Below are positions 8,493-16,780 of a stretch of 64,000 bases of DNA, one piece after another (positions within the stretch are counted from its first letter, which is position 1; each line of letters begins with the position of its first letter). Source of the DNA: an uncultured Candidatus Saccharibacteria bacterium. GTDB lineage: Bacteria > Patescibacteriota > Saccharimonadia > Saccharimonadales > Saccharimonadaceae. The DNA lies in assembly GCA_948945085.1 (NCBI GenBank), contig CARBGY010000004.1, positions 34,456-98,455 of the forward strand, written 5' to 3'. Position numbers and translations under genes: made by a program. The notes under the pieces are model-generated. The model saw only the letters and a program-made list of their open reading frames with translations. It did no database searches and was not told the origin of the DNA.

Positions 8493-8834
8493 CTATGGCC
8501 AGCAAGAAAATGAAGTTTTAATATTGTGGCTTTCGCAATACTCCTCAAGTCCAGAGATTCCCCCATCTTTATTAAAAGTATCTCGGACTTTTTCTAGCTT
8601 TTCCTTATCAGTCTTGTCAGCAACTTCTAGTAACTCAAACAACTTTTGACTATTCTCTTCGTCCAGTGAGAGCGTATATTCGTAATCTTCGCCCATCCCC
8701 CGGATTTCCTCTACGCTAGGACCATGGTCAAGCCCTTGCAATGACAACTTACCATCGTCAAGGTGTGTTGTAATGGAGATACTAATACCATCGTCCTTCG
8801 CTTGGTAGAATTTGATTTTTGTTTCTTTTTGCAT
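8493..8834 (-). CDS. acidic protein of unknown function
   Basis: The 113-aa acidic protein sits between the HD protein and the nuclease fusion, in the same direction, with an ATG preceded by AAGGAG. It has an N-terminal beta-rich half and a C-terminal helical half (VADKTDKEKLEKVRDTF). I do not recognise a family. Confidence 0.6.
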   Translation of the reverse strand: MQKETKIKFYQAKDDGISISITTHLDDGKLSLQGLDHGPSVEEIRGMGEDYEYTLSLDEENSQKLFELLEVADKTDKEKLEKVRDTFNKDGGISGLEEYCESHNIKTSFSCWP

Positions 8835-8882
8835 GTTGTTTCTCCTTATCTCTATTATGTCGTGCTTCCTCTTAAGTGTCCA

Positions 8883-10142
8883 CTAGTAGGTATTATCGCC
8901 AACGATTGTTCCAAACTTCTCTAACATATATCTTTTACCATCTTCGCTTTCTTTAGCAAAATGCTCCATATGAGAGAGCCTAAACATATCAATCTTGCCT
9001 TCGTGGAAATGTTGCCAACGACTATAACAATAGCCAACATTGCGAGTTTTCTCTTCTGGGGTAACACCAATATTAAGGCCCAAAGCAGTAAAGAAATCGA
9101 CCGTCTTGATATTTACTAATGGTACGTCTGGGAACTTACACCGGATAACCTCCGACCAAAATGATGTACTCATACCCTTAATCTTATAATCTGGACTATT
9201 GGTTAAATCTTGTAATACCTTAAATCTATCCTCTTTTGGAATCGTATTGAGGTGATGTATAGCCTTAATGAAAGATTTATGGCTATCATGCAGTAGCCCA
9301 GGTTTAAGAGTAGAGAAAAGCTGCATTGCACCAAACCCAAAACGTAAGTTAGTAAGGTGACTGGGCGTTTCCCGTATCATTTCTTCATATTCTTTATCTG
9401 TCATCGAGGTGAGTTTTGCTTCATCGAGCAAGTTTCTCTTTGCCCAACTCATTCCTTCCAAATAATCTCGACAATAGCCATGTTCGTAATCATCATTTTT
9501 CATCCATTCCTCATAGATGTTTATCATAACTTCAATTTTCTCGTCCATCTCGTTAGACATCTGCTCCTCCATAAAAGGATTTGCAGGTTTAGTTTTGAAC
9601 TCTTTGCGATTCTCAGCCTCTTTCTTTCGCCTAGCGATTAACTCATCACAAAACTTAGCCAGAGCGTTATTACTGTAGTTATTCTTAGTAAGGATTTCTC
9701 CCAGCCTTCTGCCGTCAGAATTATCTTTATCAAAACGCAAGGTGAGGACTGGTTTTAGACTTTCATTTCCGTCATCGTCAAAATACCGATACCAAAGTTG
9801 CAAAGCTACGCTATTAGTTAGGATACCGAATCTTACTGATAGCTGCTTGATGTAAGACTGAAATTGAGTAATTTCGTCACCAGCAAGAGGCTGCCCATAG
9901 GCTTTAAGCTCAAACACTATGGTTGGTTTCTCATTCTGTAAAATCACAATGTCGGGATACTTATTCTTCTCATGCCCAAATTGAACGGTGTACTGTTGTC
10001 TAACTTCATCAAAATTCCAACCAAATATATAGCGTAGATACTCCGCTAAATGATTCTCAAAACACTTCTCAGTCTTAAACGAACAATGAGAATGTCTCAG
10101 ACGGTTATTGACTGCTTCACAGAGTTTTTGCCAGTTATCCAC
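8883..10142 (-). CDS. PD-(D/E)XK nuclease (HsdR_N-type) fused to a helical domain
   Basis: The 419-aa protein has an N-terminal nuclease domain (about 1-140) with the type I restriction R-subunit pattern: YPDIVI followed by VFELKAYG (D...ExK, near residues 62-80) and a conserved QLWYRYF strand. The C-terminal 200 residues are helical, with a segment around GMSTSFWSEVIRCKFPD and VNIKTVDFFTALGLNIG that resembles helix-hairpin-helix modules of some modification-dependent restriction proteins. No helicase domain is present. It heads the minus-strand run. A stand-alone restriction or anti-phage nuclease is the likeliest role (inference). Confidence 0.72.
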   Translation of the reverse strand: MDNWQKLCEAVNNRLRHSHCSFKTEKCFENHLAEYLRYIFGWNFDEVRQQYTVQFGHEKNKYPDIVILQNEKPTIVFELKAYGQPLAGDEITQFQSYIKQLSVRFGILTNSVALQLWYRYFDDDGNESLKPVLTLRFDKDNSDGRRLGEILTKNNYSNNALAKFCDELIARRKKEAENRKEFKTKPANPFMEEQMSNEMDEKIEVMINIYEEWMKNDDYEHGYCRDYLEGMSWAKRNLLDEAKLTSMTDKEYEEMIRETPSHLTNLRFGFGAMQLFSTLKPGLLHDSHKSFIKAIHHLNTIPKEDRFKVLQDLTNSPDYKIKGMSTSFWSEVIRCKFPDVPLVNIKTVDFFTALGLNIGVTPEEKTRNVGYCYSRWQHFHEGKIDMFRLSHMEHFAKESEDGKRYMLEKFGTIVGDNTY

Positions 10143-10188
10143 GCTACTCCTTTCTTATTAGTGCGAGTATAACCCCTAAAACTAAGTG

Positions 10189-10333
10189 GAACACTCGCGA
10201 TTGAGTGTTCTAAATTCAATTTTCTGCAGAAAGGCGATAGACCTACTGGAGCGAGTGCTCCACAAAGAAGTCTATTCCTTACTCTGCAAGCAGCTACTCT
10301 TGCAACCCTTCAACAGATATTTGAATTTAGAAC
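10189..10333. ncRNA. structured non-coding element with alternative pairings
   Basis: A 13-bp perfect inverted repeat, GTTCTAAATTCAA (10207-10219) with TTGAATTTAGAAC (10321-10333), encloses ATAGAC/GTCTAT (10237-10242/10270-10275), TGGAGC-gagt-GCTCCA (10247-10262) and TGCAAG/CTTGCA (10285-10290/10299-10304). A second hairpin, GAACACTC (10189-10196) with GAGTGTTC (10203-10210), competes with the outer stem, and CACTCGC (10192-10198) can also pair with GCGAGTG (10251-10257). It fills the divergent space before the 10392 gene. Strand and role are unresolved: switchable RNA, replication origin or transfer origin. Confidence 0.5.
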
Positions 10334-10379
10334 TACTTTAATTATACTACAAAATTAGTTGAAATAACAGCTACGGAGA

Positions 10380-10385
10380 TATAAT
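10380..10385 (+). promoter_or_regulatory. -10 box giving a leaderless mRNA
   Basis: TATAAT ends 6 nt before the ATG at 10392, with a TTGAAA-like -35 about 15 nt upstream. There is no Shine-Dalgarno, so transcription should start at or next to the ATG. Confidence 0.6.
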
Positions 10386-10391
10386 GGTATT

Positions 10392-11375
10392 ATGGGAGAA
10401 TATCAAGCACTTTCAAATCTAAGACGAGTTGATGTCGATATCGAAAAAATCCAGAAAATTACACAAAAGATTTGCGATGCTGGTAAATTTGGCACTTTTT
10501 TAGTCGACGATATGAGCTTTCGTGAGTTAACGGCTCTATCACAAAAAATAGAAGAACCTGTATTCTATATCTATCCGGTCAATGATAATCAGGTAGCTCT
10601 TGAGATTAAGTCTGCTGGAGCTACGTCGGGTGATTCAGAAATGCTAAAAATACTTGTGGGAGAATTATGTAAAGTTGGAGCAATAGAGAAAGCTGATACC
10701 CGTAATTTTGACATGATTGGCAATACTGCGGCCGTTATAGCCATCCTACTTCAGCAAAACTCCAGATTAAAACGAAACTATCCAATACTAGTAAACGAAG
10801 AGCTAATGAATAGACCTTACTATACTGAATCGGGCGAGTTAGTACAACTTTCTAGCAATGACTTCGACAATCGAAATAGAGGTCTATCTGTTCAAATCCA
10901 AAATAAAGACATCGACATTCAACGCCTTGATGTCAATACGACTAGGCAGTATATTGAGCAAGCTAGCATTATACAAATAGTGACAACACTTACAACAAAA
11001 CGTTTTAAGGAATCAGGTTTCTCATACACATATTTAGATATCTATTATCTGGGGCAGAAATGTAAAATTGCAAAAAATAGAGGTAAATGCTTAGCACGAA
11101 TTTTGATGGAGCATAATGGTAAACCGGTCAAAAATAATGAGCTAGCTTCAGAGTTGCTTAAGTGTGGAATTAGCATTTCGATGAATGACGCAAAGGATGG
11201 TTGGAGAATGGAAAGTTCAAACTTCTCTAGACAGCTTAGCGCAGCAAAGAGTGAGGCAAACTCTGGTATTAGAAAAGTCATCAAAGAGCGTTGCAATAAA
11301 AATGCTGGGACACTTGATTTCGTCAAAACAATGGCCGGTAAAAATCGGCACTATTTTGATAATAATGGTTTTTAA
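10392..11375 (+). CDS. unknown element protein, possible replication or regulatory factor
   Basis: This 327-aa protein is not recognised. It has no obvious membrane segment or catalytic motif. The C-terminal third (about 215-320) is helical and basic, with a fold-like alternation reminiscent of winged-helix repeats (KNRGKCLARILMEHNGK then NNELASELL). It is first in the plus-strand operon that continues with the RepA-like ATPase, the excisionase-like protein and the integrase, and it adjoins the structured element. An initiator or regulator role is plausible but unproven. Confidence 0.6.
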   Translation: MGEYQALSNLRRVDVDIEKIQKITQKICDAGKFGTFLVDDMSFRELTALSQKIEEPVFYIYPVNDNQVALEIKSAGATSGDSEMLKILVGELCKVGAIEKADTRNFDMIGNTAAVIAILLQQNSRLKRNYPILVNEELMNRPYYTESGELVQLSSNDFDNRNRGLSVQIQNKDIDIQRLDVNTTRQYIEQASIIQIVTTLTTKRFKESGFSYTYLDIYYLGQKCKIAKNRGKCLARILMEHNGKPVKNNELASELLKCGISISMNDAKDGWRMESSNFSRQLSAAKSEANSGIRKVIKERCNKNAGTLDFVKTMAGKNRHYFDNNGF

Positions 11376-11497
11376 TTAATGTCACACGACATGGTGTGGA
11401 ACATGAATTATTTAATATAGTTAGAGCAGGAAAAGCTCTAGCAAATATCAAATCTAACTTTCATACCGGTATGGAGTCCAAAAGAAAGGATTCCAAA

Positions 11498-12532
11498 ATG
11501 GAAAATTTCGAAAATATTTTATCAACTTCACTAGGCATTCAGCCTCTGGGTGACATTATTAGAAAAGACTATCCCGAAGAAGAATGGCTTGTACAGGATT
11601 TAGTTCCAGGAGATGCATCAGTTATTCTATCAGCTAATCAAGCGAGCCTAAAGACCTGGTTTTGTTTAGAGTTGGCTAGATGTGTAGCTTCAGGACAAAA
11701 ATTCCTAGACAAGTTCAAGACCGTTCAGACTAACGTCCTAATTATGGATGCAGAGTCTCTTGAAAGGCGTATCAATAGACGATCAAAGATTTTATCTATT
11801 GACCCCGCTTTACCTATCTATTACAAAGAGTGTCATAAATGGCGCTTGACTAACGATAATGTGAGTGAACTTGCTACCGATTGTGCTATGAATAATATTA
11901 AGTTGGTTATCTTTGATTCATTAGTGCGTTTCCATAATGCCAACGAAAACGATGCTAGGGAGATGAGTAAAGTATTTGAACAGTTCGATTATCTTAAGTC
12001 ACGAGGGATTACTAGCCTGATTATTTGTCATAATCGTAAGGGTGGTTCAAATGAGCAGGCCAATAGATATGCTACTCGAAAGAGCGTAGCAGCTTCAGTA
12101 CGTGGGTCCAGCGATATTGCAGCAGCTTGCGACCATCTTCTAGTGATTGAACGTCCAGATGATGGAAACATTATTCAGATTATTAATCCGAAGAGTCGCG
12201 ACGATGAAGAGATTCATACATTTAATGCAAAGTTTACTAAAGTATCAGCGACTAAGAGCGTATGGACGTTTGAGGGGCTCGTTGAGAGTAAAGAAGAAGA
12301 GCGAGAACGTCTAAAGAGTGTAATTTATGGTCAAATCCTAGATAGTGAGTGCATTAACCAAAAAGACCTGCGACAGTTACTAGAGAATAATGGGTATCAT
12401 ATTGCAGAGAAGAGATTTAGCACGCTTATGTCATCATTAGTTAATGAGGGCTACGTTTCCTGCAAGAACGGTAATCGCAATTCAAATCTCTATTACATTA
12501 ATGAAGATGAGGGAGAAGTGCAAAATGTCTAA
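11498..12532 (+). CDS. RepA/AAA_25-type ATPase of the element
   Basis: The 344-aa protein belongs to the RecA-fold RepA/AAA_25 helicase-like group. Walker B-like IKLVIFDSL and a sensor strand (SLIICHNRKGG) are clear. The Walker A region reads SANQASLKTW, where the usual glycine before Lys-Thr is Leu, so ATP binding may be altered. A C-terminal winged helix (residues about 280-340) follows. I chose the ATG at 11498 because AAGGA lies 7 nt upstream; an in-frame GTG at 11396 is possible. Such proteins load or unwind DNA in plasmid and phage replication, so the element may replicate after excision (inference). Confidence 0.72.
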   Translation: MENFENILSTSLGIQPLGDIIRKDYPEEEWLVQDLVPGDASVILSANQASLKTWFCLELARCVASGQKFLDKFKTVQTNVLIMDAESLERRINRRSKILSIDPALPIYYKECHKWRLTNDNVSELATDCAMNNIKLVIFDSLVRFHNANENDAREMSKVFEQFDYLKSRGITSLIICHNRKGGSNEQANRYATRKSVAASVRGSSDIAAACDHLLVIERPDDGNIIQIINPKSRDDEEIHTFNAKFTKVSATKSVWTFEGLVESKEEERERLKSVIYGQILDSECINQKDLRQLLENNGYHIAEKRFSTLMSSLVNEGYVSCKNGNRNSNLYYINEDEGEVQNV

Positions 12533-12797
12533 TCTATATAATAATGAGGTTTTGCCATTTTGTGAAGGATTAGGGGCGGACGGATTAGAAGAAACGCGAC
12601 ACAATAGAGATATGGATATTCAATTGTTTGACAAGCAAGAGGTCTGTAAGAAGTTGAATATTGGATTATCATCCTTAAATAAGCTACTTCGCCTGGGTGC
12701 TATTAAACCAGCTCCCGTTGGCGTAAAACGTACATTATTTACATATAAAAATATAAAAGATTACATTGGTTCATTAAATAAGGAGGTACGACAGTAG
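12525..12797 (+). CDS. excisionase-like helix-turn-helix protein
   Basis: The 90-aa protein has a C-terminal MerR/HTH_17-type DNA-binding segment (EVCKKLNIGLSSLNKLLRLGAIKP, residues about 35-60, then a wing and YKNIKDYI). Its start at 12525 overlaps the ATPase stop by 8 nt and has a GGGAG ribosome site. Its stop shares a base with the integrase GTG. Size, fold and coupling to the integrase fit a recombination directionality factor (Xis). Confidence 0.75.
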   Translation: MSNLYNNEVLPFCEGLGADGLEETRHNRDMDIQLFDKQEVCKKLNIGLSSLNKLLRLGAIKPAPVGVKRTLFTYKNIKDYIGSLNKEVRQ

Positions 12798-13891
12798 TGA
12801 CGGTCAAGAAGTTCAAGAGTGTCTATTTGCAAAAAGTCTCTGGGCGATATATGGCAAGTTACTATGTGCAGTTGCCTAATGGAAAAAAGGTTCGCAAAAT
12901 GGCATATGGCAGAACCGAAGAAGAAGCCGATGCGAATCGAGCAAAAATGCTGAAAACTATCCAGGCAACCTCGACACCTAAATTAACTAGTAATATGTAT
13001 GTTGGGGCATTCCTAACAAAGTGGGTACAGGAAGTAAAAGGAATTAAAGAGAGTACTCGTCGTGGTTATGAAATCACCATTAGGTTGCATATTAATCCAC
13101 GACTTGGAAAAATGCGTTTATCCGAACTCGATGTCTCTTCAGTGCAATGGGCTATGGATGATATTGTTGAGAAAGGCGGGTCCAACAATACTACTAGAAT
13201 CGCAAAGGTGATTCTATCTAAAGCGCTAAAGAGAGCCGAAATTAATTATTGGGTGACACCGAATATTATGTCGCATATCGAGTTAGGAACTTGCCATCAT
13301 AAGAAAAAAGCACTTATGTCACTAGATAATATCAATACTTTTCTGAATCTTATTAAAGGTAATCCTTATGAATTATTCTTTCTCCTGTATGTCCTTTGTG
13401 GCCTAAGGAGAGGTGAAGCTATCCCCTTAAAATGGGGTGATATAGATTTCGAGAATAAAACTATCCGTATTGAACGTCAGTATTCAAAGAATGGCAAAAA
13501 ACTAGAAGTATACGACCTAAAATCAGAGACTAGCCATCGAACATTACCACTTATTTCACTTATTGAAGAATATCTCGGACGTATTAGGGGCAATCATGAT
13601 GCAAACGAATATATAATTACAAACAAGGATGGCAAACTTCCAACGCCATATCAGGTAGATTGGCAGTTCCAGAAGATTAAAAAGCAACTCGGAAGGGCGG
13701 ATATTTGTCTGCATAGTCTAAGAGGTTCTGTTGCGACCATGTTGAAAGATTTGCATGTGCCAGTTAAGGATGCACAAGAAATCCTCGGACACTCAACTCC
13801 AATTATCACTATGCAATATTACCAACAAACCACCATCAGTAATAAGCGTTCAGCGCTCAATGTATTGGCAAACTCGTTCAACACAATTTAA
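12797..13891 (+). CDS. int: tyrosine integrase of the tRNA-Leu element
   Basis: The 364-aa integrase has three parts: an N-terminal arm-binding beta domain (residues 1-50), a SAM-like core-binding domain (about 65-130) and a catalytic domain. Visible active-site residues are Arg in CGLRRGEAIPL, His-x-x-Arg in LHSLRGSVATM, His in LGHSTP and the nucleophile Tyr in MQYYQ. It starts with GTG overlapping the Xis-like stop and ends 89 bp before tRNA-Leu copy 2. The arm-binding domain agrees with the TGTTGTA repeats at both element ends. Confidence 0.93.
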   Translation: MTVKKFKSVYLQKVSGRYMASYYVQLPNGKKVRKMAYGRTEEEADANRAKMLKTIQATSTPKLTSNMYVGAFLTKWVQEVKGIKESTRRGYEITIRLHINPRLGKMRLSELDVSSVQWAMDDIVEKGGSNNTTRIAKVILSKALKRAEINYWVTPNIMSHIELGTCHHKKKALMSLDNINTFLNLIKGNPYELFFLLYVLCGLRRGEAIPLKWGDIDFENKTIRIERQYSKNGKKLEVYDLKSETSHRTLPLISLIEEYLGRIRGNHDANEYIITNKDGKLPTPYQVDWQFQKIKKQLGRADICLHSLRGSVATMLKDLHVPVKDAQEILGHSTPIITMQYYQQTTISNKRSALNVLANSFNTI

Positions 13892-13898
13892 CCGATAT

Positions 13899-13917
13899 TG
13901 TTGTAGGAATTGTTGTA
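13899..13917. promoter_or_regulatory. putative integrase arm-type sites, right
   Basis: TGTTGTA at 13899-13905 and 13911-13917 has the same 12-bp period as the three copies at the left end (1481-1511). Confidence 0.55.
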
Positions 13918-13928
13918 AAACTAAAAAG

Positions 13929-13954
13929 TAGCAGCCTAAAAACTGCTATTTTTT
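13929..13954 (+). terminator. rho-independent terminator after the integrase operon
   Basis: TAGCAG (13929-13934) and CTGCTA (13943-13948) form the stem, followed by a T-run. Confidence 0.7.
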
Positions 13955-13979
13955 GACTAAAGGCAGTATGCTACCTCTT

Positions 13980-14064
13980 TGGTGCCCAGTGCGAGATTTG
14001 AACTCGCAAGGATTTCTCCATTCGATTTTAAGTCGAACGCGTATACCAATTCCGCCATTCGGGC
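13980..14064 (-). tRNA. tRNA-Leu(UAA), chimeric copy at the right end of the element
   Basis: The 85-nt tRNA with encoded CCA (13980-13982) has the same anticodon arm and variable arm as copy 1. The 3' part differs: the T arm GCGAG/CTCGC is intact, but the acceptor GCCCGAA/ACTGGGC has one G-U and two mismatches at its inner end. The 5' part is host-side and the 3' part element-side. It may be poorly functional. Confidence 0.8.
14010..14058. repeat. attachment-site core, right copy (49-bp direct repeat)
   Basis: Identical to 1371-1419. The flanking bases differ at 14009 and 14059, which fixes the ends of the identity. Confidence 0.85.
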
Positions 14065-14256
14065 AATTTAAGGCCAGGACACTCACGAACATATATGAAC
14101 CGCAAAACACATCAAACTTCTTTAGGAATCAATGTTTAACTATCCTAATCTCAACTACGGTCGTTGTAAAGTCCTGAGATCATTATAGCACAAAGGCTGA
14201 GGAGTAAAAAGAGAAAAGTTAACATCTAAATCAGTTTTAGAGTGACAATAGATAAA

Positions 14257-16338
14257 TTAGCTCACTTTATTTTTGGTAGTGGTTTTAGAGATCTTTTTTG
14301 AGGCTACGCTAGCAGACTTAGAGGTTTTACCTGAAGTATTCTTTGCGGCTACAGTATTAACTTTAGCGGACCTCCGAGAATTTTTTGTACCACGAGTCTT
14401 CGATGCTGACCTCATAGATTTAGAATTTTTTGTGGTGGCACGAGTACTTGTTGTGGCAGCAGTAAGAACCTTTCGCGTTCTAAAATAAATTGCGAAACTG
14501 CCAGCAAAGATTAAGAGAATAATTAAAATAAAAGCTTGCGAAAGTATAATCTCGGCAAAATCATCACCCAATAAGCCAGAAACAGCGGTGCTGACGATAC
14601 CGGTGTTCGGCACAAAAGCAATTTCACCAAGAGGCGAGAGGTAGACTAGGCTATCGTCAATTAAGTCCGTGTTAGGTAAACTAGGAATATTTGGAAGTTC
14701 TGGAGCTGCTGGATCCTCTGAATCGCTCGGTGTATCCGGAATTTCAGGTTTATCCGGTTCTGGTTCTTCAGGATCTGGCATTTCCGGCAAATCTGAATCA
14801 ACAGTATAAGAGACTTCATCATAATCATAAGTTATCCCAGCATTACCAGTTAAGGTTGTGTAATAACTAATCGTGCTTGACATAGTACCAGAACAATCAG
14901 AAGTCTCCCCATAATAGCGGAAATAGAGAGTGTCGCCCTTTTCTCCGGCTGGAGCCATGCGAATTGGAGTTGACAAATTAAAACCTTGCTCTGAATTATC
15001 GGGAGCAGAAACCTTAACAGGCTGCCATGAGCTATCATCTTCTGGTGTCGTAGTATAGAAAAGAGTAGTCTCATCAAGCGGTAAATAGCCCTCATTTACT
15101 CCATTGTCGGTAGTTTCCCGAATATAGGCTGCTAAACGTTCGAGATCAAGGGGATTTTCCGGATCATGATTTTTAACATAGGTATTAAATTCGACAAGCT
15201 TATTTTCTGTTCCATTAATCTTACTAATCACTTCAGCCGTAATCTCGCTATCAGCAGAAATCGGCCAGTTCATATGATCGATTGTAATCTTCGTATTCGA
15301 ACCGTCCGTACTACGCTCAGCATAGAAGAAGTCAAGACTTACTACGTCGCCAGGATTAAGCCCAAAATCTAACCGTTGCGCAGAAGTAGTCGTGAAGTTC
15401 TCACGAATTTTAACATTGTAAGCGTTGATACAATTCTGATCGGCATAGACTAAATCCTTGATGCGCATACATTCTACCCAGTCTCCATTGCGAATATCTA
15501 GATTGTTAACTTTCTCAACAAACGTATTAACGGTACCATCAGTGTTAATTTGGAACCACCCGGAAATTGGCCCATGTAAGCCTCCAATATCAAGAATCAA
15601 CCGATTATTAAGAAACACCCAAACGTCATCATCACCAGAAAATTCAAATCGCTCACTACCATTAGCAGAAACCTTAATAGCGAAGCCGAGGTGCGCAGTA
15701 AAACTAAAATTATGCTTTTGTCCTTGCCAATCCGTTAGCTTGACGTCAGTCGCGTCAATTCCGGGAACATCATCAATCGGATAAATATCCTGCCCACCAT
15801 AGGTATAAGTGCGCTCGGCGGTGCGGTTAAAAGTCACCGTGCGTCCATCAACGCGTTTTGATAAACCGGGCACCTCATGGAACCAGCGATAAAAATTATC
15901 AGTCTCTAAGACTGGATCGTGGCCGATCACATTAACCGATAACGCATCATGAAGAGCATTCCAAGAAGAATCGACATCCGAGAAGGCTGGAATAGGTAAA
16001 CGATCAGAACCCAATTGTGGCTTAACTATACCAGCTAACACACCATGTGTACGATATCCGCTACACAGCGTCCACTCGAATTGACGATTAGGGTTATCGC
16101 ACGAATCAGCCTTTTGGTCCCAATAGGTAATTGGTAACGTAATGGTATCAGGATCGATAAGGGAAGCAGCCTGCCACGAGGAAGGCACCCCGTCTTCGTT
16201 ATCGATCGTCTCTAGCGACATCGCCCCAACAATGGAAGAAATCCCAAGAATAGTTAAAAGCGAAAAAGACACGCAGGCGATGGTGCGTGAAACTATACAT
16301 ATACGTTGTTTGGTAAGTCTTTTCTGGTTATTCTTCAT
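14257..16338 (-). CDS. fibro-slime domain surface protein with stalk and membrane anchor
   Basis: The 693-aa protein has an N-terminal signal or anchor helix (about residues 15-40). A PA14-like fibro-slime domain (about 95-370) carries the hallmark FSGDDDVWVFLNNRLILDIG. A beta-rich region to about 500 is followed by a Pro/Asp/Glu stalk, a transmembrane helix near 600 (QAFILIILLIFAGSFAIYF) and a basic Lys/Ser/Thr-rich cytoplasmic tail. The layout places a carbohydrate-binding-type domain outside the cell on a stalk. In an episymbiont this could mediate host attachment (inference). A TATAAT-like box lies about 20 nt before the ATG. Confidence 0.82.
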   Translation of the reverse strand: MKNNQKRLTKQRICIVSRTIACVSFSLLTILGISSIVGAMSLETIDNEDGVPSSWQAASLIDPDTITLPITYWDQKADSCDNPNRQFEWTLCSGYRTHGVLAGIVKPQLGSDRLPIPAFSDVDSSWNALHDALSVNVIGHDPVLETDNFYRWFHEVPGLSKRVDGRTVTFNRTAERTYTYGGQDIYPIDDVPGIDATDVKLTDWQGQKHNFSFTAHLGFAIKVSANGSERFEFSGDDDVWVFLNNRLILDIGGLHGPISGWFQINTDGTVNTFVEKVNNLDIRNGDWVECMRIKDLVYADQNCINAYNVKIRENFTTTSAQRLDFGLNPGDVVSLDFFYAERSTDGSNTKITIDHMNWPISADSEITAEVISKINGTENKLVEFNTYVKNHDPENPLDLERLAAYIRETTDNGVNEGYLPLDETTLFYTTTPEDDSSWQPVKVSAPDNSEQGFNLSTPIRMAPAGEKGDTLYFRYYGETSDCSGTMSSTISYYTTLTGNAGITYDYDEVSYTVDSDLPEMPDPEEPEPDKPEIPDTPSDSEDPAAPELPNIPSLPNTDLIDDSLVYLSPLGEIAFVPNTGIVSTAVSGLLGDDFAEIILSQAFILIILLIFAGSFAIYFRTRKVLTAATTSTRATTKNSKSMRSASKTRGTKNSRRSAKVNTVAAKNTSGKTSKSASVASKKISKTTTKNKVS

Positions 16339-16472
16339 AAGAAGCTCTTAATATAATTATTATACTTAAAGTTATTTTCGTAATTCATTATAGCACTAAT
16401 GTTTTAAAAAGCGAAAGAATCTAAAAATTGAGAAACTATTCGCGCTCTTCAATTAACACTGACCTAAATAAA

Positions 16473-16498
16473 ATCTCGCCAAGTTACCTTAGCGAGAT
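16473..16498 (-). terminator. hairpin with T-run on the minus strand
   Basis: ATCTCGC (16473-16479) pairs with GCGAGAT (16492-16498); read on the minus strand it is followed by TTTTATTT. It lies downstream of the minus-strand reading of the variable-region relic at 16781-16905, as a terminator of a lost gene would. Confidence 0.5.
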
Positions 16499-16716
16499 CA
16501 TTTAGAATAGCACATCTTTGAACACCCACAGTGCTAAATTTATTATTTTTTGAGACTTCAGGCGCCTCTCAACGTCAAATGCGTCCGAAATCTTATTACC
16601 ATTTTACCACGACCATTTTGCGCGTCAATATTGATTTTTATATTTTTTCTAGTTTAAAATTTTCCGCGAAAAATGAAAATAACAGAGGTAAAACTCAAAA
16701 ACCGAACAGCTACCTA

Positions 16717-16745
16717 TTGACTTTTTAAATAACTTGTGATAAAAT
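16717..16745 (+). promoter_or_regulatory. sigma70-type promoter reading into the inverted variable-region relic
   Basis: TTGACT (16717-16722), a 17-nt spacer and TAAAAT (16740-16745). The transcript would contain the inverted repeat at 16816-16896 before reaching the next gene. Confidence 0.6.
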
Positions 16746-16780
16746 AAAGGAGAGTAGAGGTATATAACGTCTTCGAAATA

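Larger units (their letters stand above)
1371..14058. mobile_element. integrative element in tRNA-Leu carrying restriction-modification and other defence-like genes
   Basis: The element is bounded by a perfect 49-bp direct repeat inside two tRNA-Leu(UAA) copies (1371-1419 and 14010-14058). A tyrosine integrase gene ends 119 bp before the right repeat, with an excisionase-like HTH gene and a RepA-like ATPase ahead of it. Short TGTTGTA direct repeats at 12-bp period lie just inside both ends. The cargo is two C5 methyltransferases, a Sau3AI-type endonuclease, a Schlafen/AlbA_2 protein, a nuclease fusion, an HD protein and small unknowns. No capsid, relaxase or type IV secretion genes are visible, so it is an integrative but not obviously self-transmissible element. 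Confidence 0.85.
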
